From NCBI RefSeq assembly GCF_000002875.2, contig NC_009410.2, positions 820,492-884,491 of the forward strand: a stretch of DNA of 64,000 nt, written 5' to 3'. A program made the translations under genes and the position numbers. The notes beneath the pieces are model-generated. The model was not told the origin of the DNA, did not search any database, and saw only the letters and a program-made list of their open reading frames with translations. Of the stretch, positions 59,501 through 64,000 are shown piece after piece; the first letter of the stretch is position 1, and every line of letters starts with the position of its first letter. This stretch comes from Leishmania infantum JPCM5. Lineage: Eukaryota; Euglenozoa; Kinetoplastea; Trypanosomatida; Trypanosomatidae.

Positions 59501-60282
59501 CCTTGGTTGAGGCTGCCGCGACCGCTGCCGTCCTCCGTTGCCAGGACGTGCTGAAGGCTGCTGCTGAATCCAGCGCCACTGCGGTAGATGCACACGCCAA
59601 CACAGAGAGCTTAGCGGCGCTGCAAGCTGCCGTGGAGGAGGTGCAGCACACCCTCGAAGAGCGCATCTCGACTCTGCTCGAGGGCTACGACCGCGTCGAG
59701 AGCATGGAGAAGTCACTTCGTGCTACTGCTGACGACCTCAGCGCACTGGAGAAGGCGCAGTCGGAGCTGCGCAGCGAGCTGGAAAGGGCCCAATCGGCAC
59801 ACCAGGCGCACCAGCGAGACTTCTCGCTCCAACTCGAGACTATCGTGAGCGGCATGGAGACAAAGATCGACGAACTGCGCGCTAACGTGAAGGGGTCGGC
59901 CGTCGTAGCAACGACCGAATCGTTCGAGGCGGGCGACCGCGCACAGAAGCCCTCCGACGATACTAAAGCGGCCTGGGTAGCGGAGGTGGTCGACTCGATG
60001 CACGCCACCTACTACCCACGGGCACTTCTCGAGGAGCGATTGGAGAACATATGGTCCTCGATGATTGGCCTCCTCGCACGCAAGGAGGATGTCAGCGCTG
60101 TGCACGACAAGCTCAACGGCCTTCATCAGCTCATTCAGGAGGAGATGCAGATCGAAGTGCAGCGGCTCGAGGAGGAGCTGGCGAATCAGCTGGCAGAGAA
60201 GGTGAGCTTGGCGAACTTGCAAGACATATTGGAGCACCACATCGCTGGCTCAGACGCCGACTCCGACCATGCCGTCATGTGA
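56557..60282 (+). CDS. Long coiled-coil protein, unknown
   Basis: The product is 1241 residues from ATG 56557 (MMGYEGRCVLLDDADEWVN). After a short N-terminal segment of about 35 residues that may be globular, nearly the whole protein is heptad-like coiled coil rich in Glu, Gln, Lys, Leu, Ala and Arg. It is broken by a Pro/Ala hinge near 475-495 (VVPPPAPAASPAQ) and by Ala/Ser-rich linkers near 735-760. The C-terminus (WVAEVVDSMHATYYPRALLE to the end) has a slightly different, possibly conserved pattern with LARKEDVSAVHDKL. There is no membrane span. It is probably a cytoskeletal or basal-body-type structural protein, but coiled coils give little specificity. Base composition shifts inside the gene: the 5' third uses many A/T-ending codons, the 3' half is normally GC-rich. 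Confidence 0.85.
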   Translation: MMGYEGRCVLLDDADEWVNIPFVVREFMKQLNDEAQASRAVVEMLRQEQKETNLLLRRVMQKQADLEIDNARNIMSLNHHASRVAHDSTEKRHTEQIHSLRKKAEKLDEKMQHLSAHVEELSKSALFSISTGSAFDELKGLVTCLTTKAETTERLLKDHVDACTVGRRSTESLVDSAALAAVTDVQKTLKSELDVYSTQQRSLEKSIGLLREASSSQKEESSRIRGMCEELSQIVEADQKASRERFTSCFNTVEKLECLCVAQHAELELRMKRAEDTCLGSESRSREEAKSLYAELRGLVKEDQAETRQRYHELAEELRTVKEQQRRLTEQLATANHEAEALTQRAVKQMKDISVRLDSVETEVEQLGSTLVARRDHQEQRQTQDALEAIRTSLADTVATFQAQVQQLATSVKTMRAEQMEDNDWLHNELGRIGTMVGYASQQREKQERQVTSLCEIVHNLSVAVEGLQKGCGVTVVPPPAPAASPAQANTPESCTSIEIPAAWETWRSTFVKDVEERITAAVSPNSQPHASPPVLERVSQQLNELTAKVDGGAKYTQAIVSQQMDQMRSTVRDEVTHQLQSHAALREVTPALVEVEAVKRRVAGIELGLQTLSTRADRWCTDTEAGSLSPTNPVLQRVLLVEEAIDGFKRRLLELGEHVMSVDQRSSQLACGAHEMEAQLHDQQRMTLKLGTDLTAALEGLLHTEQSLSRHQNSTTLQLSEVHTQLEKWKRDAAAAPTAAAPSVESPSSVQNGAAAAFGMNADVSRRSLSASVARLTETVDHLSAQVTRIETETLQALHADLEAVRGECAAATARQSRRDGVSSPACDALHREAVRAAYEELHRRLDAEESSRREAAAAALCTVEERLLAIERDVSELLSSPPNRGSPPAGDADSAATAAAVKHCVDELARCHERLDVVQQQLNSNACRCSSGVPRVREVERDAHHQDVHRLQQQLGRLQEDMHAFVTSQLRTEMREAEPALVEAAATAAVLRCQDVLKAAAESSATAVDAHANTESLAALQAAVEEVQHTLEERISTLLEGYDRVESMEKSLRATADDLSALEKAQSELRSELERAQSAHQAHQRDFSLQLETIVSGMETKIDELRANVKGSAVVATTESFEAGDRAQKPSDDTKAAWVAEVVDSMHATYYPRALLEERLENIWSSMIGLLARKEDVSAVHDKLNGLHQLIQEEMQIEVQRLEEELANQLAEKVSLANLQDILEHHIAGSDADSDHAVM

Positions 60283-60492
60283 GCAGGATGCGAACGAGGA
60301 TGCATTCAGTGCGTGCATAAGAGAGAAGGGGTGACAGCTGTATGGACTGAGAGACAAAGTCCTGTGCACATGAGCGGACCTGCAGGCGCCTTGTCGGCGT
60401 TATTGCGCCTTGCCTCTTCCTCTTCCTCTCTCAGCGTCTGCGTGTGTGTGTGTGGTGGTCGCCCTTGAGATTTGACATGTGCCTGCTTACCC

Positions 60493-60518
60493 CCTCTCCC
60501 TCTCCCTCTCCCTCTCCC
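60493..60518. repeat. (CTCCCT)n hexamer microsatellite
   Basis: About four CTCCCT units, about 210 bases after the coiled-coil gene. It is not the telomere hexamer (CCCTAA). Confidence 0.85.
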
Positions 60519-61496
60519 ATGAGTAGTACAGAGGCGCATTTTTGTTTTGTATGTCGGCATGTGCTCGTGGAGTTGAGGGGCGGCCGACGCACGCCAGGAC
60601 ACGGCCGCTACCACCGCGGTCGAATTGCTTGTGCTGCGTGTCTCTTCCTTCTCCTTTACTCTCGCTGCCATGGTCGTGATTTGATTTCGTTTCTGCGTGT
60701 GTGCTGGCTGCCCACTGTACATCGTTTGCCAGCTACTGCTCACCTACCGCCTCGTTCTACTACTGCGAGTGCTGCCGTTGCCTCTGCCTGCGCCATCAAG
60801 ATAAAACATTACTGCGCTGTGTGTCGGTCTCTTTCTCTCGTCCTCCTCGGGGTGCAGAGAGGGAGAAGACGAGGTGGCGAGAAGGGCCGCCGTTGAGCTT
60901 GCTCCATCGGACGCCGCTCCCTCTCCCCTTCTCCGCCGACCCTTTTTTTTGCCACAGTGATCTTGTCCATCGATGAGGGAGGGGGCGGGGACAATGAGAC
61001 GCACTGAGGGATGCAGACCACTGGTAAGGTGGCACTCCTGGCTTTCACTGATCGCATGACGCTCCCGTCCTGTGCCAGTGCATTCGCGTCTGTGTGCGTC
61101 TTCACAGAGCTGCGACGCCGTCTCCCGTCTCTCCCTCCTTTCCTTCTCTCCGAATGGCACAACCATGCATCGCACGCGGTGTGGTGGCCGCGTGCATGAA
61201 TGCCCCTCTCCCTCCTTTCCAAAAGGCCTGTCTCCTTTTTACTGTTGTTCCTCCGCTTTTACGTGGGCGGTCCTCATGCAGCTGCGTGGATCATTCAAGC
61301 CCCCCCACCTCCCCGGACCACCATCAACTTGTCTTGGCACGTGTGTGTGTGTGTGGGTGCCTGCGTGCTGGAGGGTTTCAGCAGACATCATCAACGGCGA
61401 CTACCTCACCTACGCATTTACCTAACCCCCTCTCAGTCCTTCCCACTCCACTGCGTCACGAGCCAGTGTGGGTGAGCCATCCGTACAAGCCGCCAC

Positions 61497-61519
61497 CCCT
61501 CTTTTTTTTCTTACGGCAG
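61497..61519 (+). promoter_or_regulatory. Candidate trans-splice acceptor
   Basis: CCCCTCTTTTTTTTC followed by TTACGGCAG (AG at 61518-61519), only 11 bases before ATG 61531. It gives good support that the small frame downstream is a gene. Confidence 0.6.
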
Positions 61520-61530
61520 TGATAGAGACG

Positions 61531-61893
61531 ATGCTTGGACGCCGTGTTTTTGGCAGCACGGCCATCCCGCGCTGCATGTACACGCGGCTGCACATCAGCT
61601 CGCCGGCGCAGGCGGCTCGCATGCTACCCGTGCTTGTGCCGCTGACGCCGTCACTGTCGAATTCTATCGGCGGTATGATGAACGCTGTCGCGCAGGGCTC
61701 GCTAGAGTCGATGCCAACGTTAGAAGTTGGAGAGCAGGACCCTGCGTCGCTCAAGGCCCTTCTGGAGAGTATTTCTCCGCTGCAGCTGGGGGTTTCACGA
61801 TTGTTCGAATTATGGGGCATTTTCCGTGTAAACGTGATGGTAAACACGATATTGGGAAGGTCAGCTGCGATGCTTCACTGCTGCTGCTGCTGA
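61531..61893 (+). CDS. Small protein, possibly mitochondrial, unknown
   Basis: The product is 120 residues, starting MLGRRVFGSTAIPRCMYTRL, which resembles a mitochondrial presequence (Arg, no acids). The middle (LPVLVPLTPSLSNSIGGMMN and ALLESISPLQLGVSRLFELWG) looks folded and helical. Third positions are GC-rich for the first 80 codons. Together with the close splice acceptor this makes it a likely gene even though it is short. The last residues, MLHCCCC, are encoded by a CTG microsatellite that also supplies the stop codon (TGCTGA), so the end may vary between strains. I do not recognise the family. A frameshift near 61800 truncating a longer protein is possible but not evident. Confidence 0.6.
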   Translation: MLGRRVFGSTAIPRCMYTRLHISSPAQAARMLPVLVPLTPSLSNSIGGMMNAVAQGSLESMPTLEVGEQDPASLKALLESISPLQLGVSRLFELWGIFRVNVMVNTILGRSAAMLHCCCC

Positions 61894-63697
61894 TGGTGCC
61901 ACGATGTGTATCTGTGCTTGAGAAGAACGCAGCAACAACAAAGGACAGCACTCGACGCGCGCGCTTATGTAGGTGCGACTACGCGAGGTGTCAGTGGGCT
62001 GATCGGCTATGGACGCAGCCGCTCTCTCTTCGTTTCTTCGGGTTTCGCTATATGTTAAACGCATTGTCTTTCTGACGTCTCTATCTTTCTCTCGTTCCGT
62101 TTTGCATCCCTCTGCATCCACCTGTCTGTCCCGTCCTGTCCCGTCCCGGTCCCGCCCCCTTTCTCTCCTTCTTCGCCCCTCCTGCTCTCTCTCTGTCGAT
62201 TCGGGGCTCGCTAACGCACGCCTCCGTGTGATGTACCTTATCAAGCGTTGCGAGGTGCGTCGGTGCCTGCTGCGACACAAGAGGGAGAGAGACGGAGACG
62301 AGAGGGAGGCCCGCTCCGCTCCAGCGGATCTCCTGACTGACGGCGTACGAGTTAATGCGCGCGTGTGTGTGCGCGCTGCATCAGGAGGGAGGAAGACTAG
62401 AGGAATCGTAGTCAAGAGAGAGAAGGGGATGGGTGGTCGTGGCAGATGGCAGGGTGTACGCGACTGAGAGTGGAGTTGACGTGAATGAGGTCACAGATTC
62501 ATCTTTCCTTTTATCTTTTTTTTGTTCTGTCTTTGTGTTGTGCTCTTTTCTGTGTTGGGTTCTTTGTTGATGCTGCCCGTGTGTTTGCGTTCATGTGTGT
62601 GCGTGTATCTGTCTGCCTTGGTCATTCAACTAACTCTGCCGTGCTTCTTTCGTGTGTATGTATGTGTGTGTGTGGTTCTCGCCTCTACTGAGGGTAACTG
62701 TCCGCCTCCTTTTTTGAGCTGAAGCAATAACCTCAGAAGAGAGAAGCGCGATGGATGACAACAACAGCCGGGATGGGTGGGAGAGGAAGAGGAGGTCCGA
62801 AATGTGCTCTGACCCTGCCTACATGAAGAGATGCTAAGCGTTCCTTGGAAGTCTCTTTTCGAAGGCTTTGCTAGTGTGCTTGGCAGAGAACTACAGGGCT
62901 TCAGAAGAGGAGGGTGGAGGGTGGAGTGGGCTGCATCAGCCGCGGCGGCCTTCCCTCACCTTTTTTCACATTTTTCTTACTGTAAGCCCTGCACCCCTCA
63001 CGCTTCTTCCCTTCCTCCATCTCCACGGCGCCGTGTGCACCTGTGCCTGTTCCAAGCGAACAACTGACGGAATTGGGAAGTGCATGTGCGCTTGTGTGTG
63101 CATGTGCACAACCCGCGCATGTACCTCTCTGTATGCCGACTCTCTATCATCCTTCCTCGTCACATTCTTCGTCTTTGTGTGTTGTTGTCTTCTCCATCAC
63201 CGCTCCCCCTCCCTCCTCTCACTCTCTCGGTTTCCGCCGTGGTAGCGTGGTCGCCATACTGCTACTCGTCCTGCTGCTGCTGCTATCCTTGGTGGCCGAG
63301 GTGCAGGGTGATCCCAAAGCCTAGAGAGCACACACACACACACACATGCACACACCTTCTTCCCTCTCGCCGCTCCTCGCCCCTCCCCCCGCCCACAACC
63401 ATTCCGCTTCTTCTGATGCGTTGATGCTCGCGTTTGCTCGTTCCTTGTGTTGTGCAAGCTTTAGAAACAGCCACGCGCCTTCTATATATTATTAGCACCC
63501 GTTTCTCTCCCCCCGAATTCAGGGCACCGTGGCGGCGTGCTAGACCGCGCCCAGATAGAGATAGACGCACACGCCGCGCGAGCACCGCAGCATACGGTAG
63601 TCTGACACGTGGCATTCCCGTCTCTGCCTTTTCGTCTTTCTTCTCTTCTGCAGGAGGTGCCGCTGCATTCTTTGAAGGCGGGGCAACTGTGAGTCGA
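61894..63697. other. 1.8-kb intergenic region
   Basis: No gene supported. A mixed-sequence island (about 61900-62050), CT-rich (62080-62200), purine-rich (62270-62420), then T- and TG-rich sequence. Frames open at 62009-62467 are Ser/Arg-rich and lack coding bias. A CA run lies at about 63330-63347. Confidence 0.65.
63621..63653 (+). promoter_or_regulatory. Candidate trans-splice acceptor
   Basis: A strong CT tract ends in CTTCTGCAG (AG at 63652-63653), 44 bases before ATG 63698. It is one of the best acceptor candidates in the window. Confidence 0.65.
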
Positions 63698-64000
63698 ATG
63701 CCCAACCCACACTGCGGCAACGAAAAGGCGGCGGCCTTTGTCAACTACTACGCCTCCCCGAGCATGGTGAACAGCTCCGTCAATCGGCTCTACTATGGCG
63801 GCCTGGAGCGCAAGAAGCGGGCAGAGGCACGTGCGATGGAGGAGGCGTACCCCCCAACCCTGTCAGCTCGCCGCTCCCCCGCGCAGCTGGAGGCGTACCT
63901 GAACAACTGCGTGCAAGGCGAGTTGCTGCGCCGACAGCAGCACAGGGCGGCGCTGCAGCAGGAGCTGTACCCGGACGCCGAGGAGACGCCGCGCTTCCTC
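63698..64000 (+). CDS. 5' part of a gene running off the window (conserved hypothetical)
   Basis: An ATG 44 bases after a strong splice acceptor opens a frame that is still open at the window edge: 101 codons, nearly all with G/C at the third position. It begins MPNPHCGNEKAAAFVNYYAS and continues with NRLYYGGLERKKRAEARAME, EAYPPTLSARRSPAQLEAYL and LLRRQQHRAALQQELYPDAE. Two 'LY..../EAYP' segments, each near charged helices, suggest loosely repeated units. I know this look from large trypanosomatid cytoskeletal or flagellar hypothetical proteins but cannot name it. No signal peptide. Confidence 0.75.
   Translation, partial: MPNPHCGNEKAAAFVNYYASPSMVNSSVNRLYYGGLERKKRAEARAMEEAYPPTLSARRSPAQLEAYLNNCVQGELLRRQQHRAALQQELYPDAEETPRFL

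Larger units (their letters stand above)
60283..61530. other. Intergenic region
   Basis: About 1.25 kb of TG- and CT-rich spacer with a CTCCCT microsatellite (60493-60518) and a T run (about 60944-60951). No gene supported. Confidence 0.65.

Noticed and set aside
60493..60518. Internal telomere-like repeat
   Set aside because: The hexamer is CTCCCT, not the trypanosomatid telomere unit CCCTAA; a simple microsatellite.
62009..62467. 152-codon ORF after the small protein gene
   Set aside because: Ser/Arg-rich, without codon bias; overlaps purine- and pyrimidine-rich spacer.

Overview
This 64 kb window looks like nuclear DNA of a trypanosomatid, most likely Leishmania or another member of the Leishmaniinae. 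All supported genes are on the + strand. They are intronless, mostly GC-rich at third codon positions, and separated by roughly 0.5-4.5 kb of pyrimidine-rich, TG/CA-microsatellite-rich DNA. Many are preceded by a polypyrimidine tract ending in AG, as expected for spliced-leader trans-splicing. This is the pattern of one polycistronic directional gene cluster. I found no tRNA, rRNA, transposase gene or CRISPR array. Species cannot be decided from the sequence alone.

Layout. 1-12.8 kb: a giant low-complexity protein (1469-8239) with a short conserved C-terminal module, followed by an unusually long gene-free gap. 12.8-18.8 kb: a second giant protein (12773-18805) with 63 tandem, perfectly phased copies of a 48-bp/16-residue repeat and a C-terminal module that resembles that of the first giant. 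20.9-25.6 kb: a Ser/Ala-rich, probably nuclear protein with an AT-hook-like motif. 26-32 kb: an ARFRP1-type small GTPase, a small membrane protein and a Yip1/YIPF5-type Golgi membrane protein. 33-37 kb: an ORC1/CDC6-family AAA+ protein and ribosomal protein eL38. 38-42 kb: dTDP-glucose 4,6-dehydratase-like protein and kynureninase. 43-51 kb: a possible cytoskeletal/flagellar protein, a Sec1/Munc18 protein and an mS34-like mitoribosomal protein. 52.7-54 kb: a possible broken gene start, a hyper-GC palindromic block, and a nitrilase/omega-amidase of atypical composition. 54.6-60.3 kb: a mitochondrial alpha/beta-hydrolase-fold protein that lacks the serine nucleophile, and a 1241-residue coiled-coil protein. 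61.5 kb to the end: a 120-residue protein ending in a CTG microsatellite, and the 5' part of a further gene.

The genes do not form a pathway, as is normal for trypanosomatid clusters. Three of them (ARFRP1, Yip1, Sec1/Munc18) belong to the secretory pathway and at least two look mitochondrial. The most unusual parts are the two giant proteins with their shared module, the homogenised repeat array with its strand-composition switch, and the 53-58 kb compositional island with its suspicious hyper-GC left edge.
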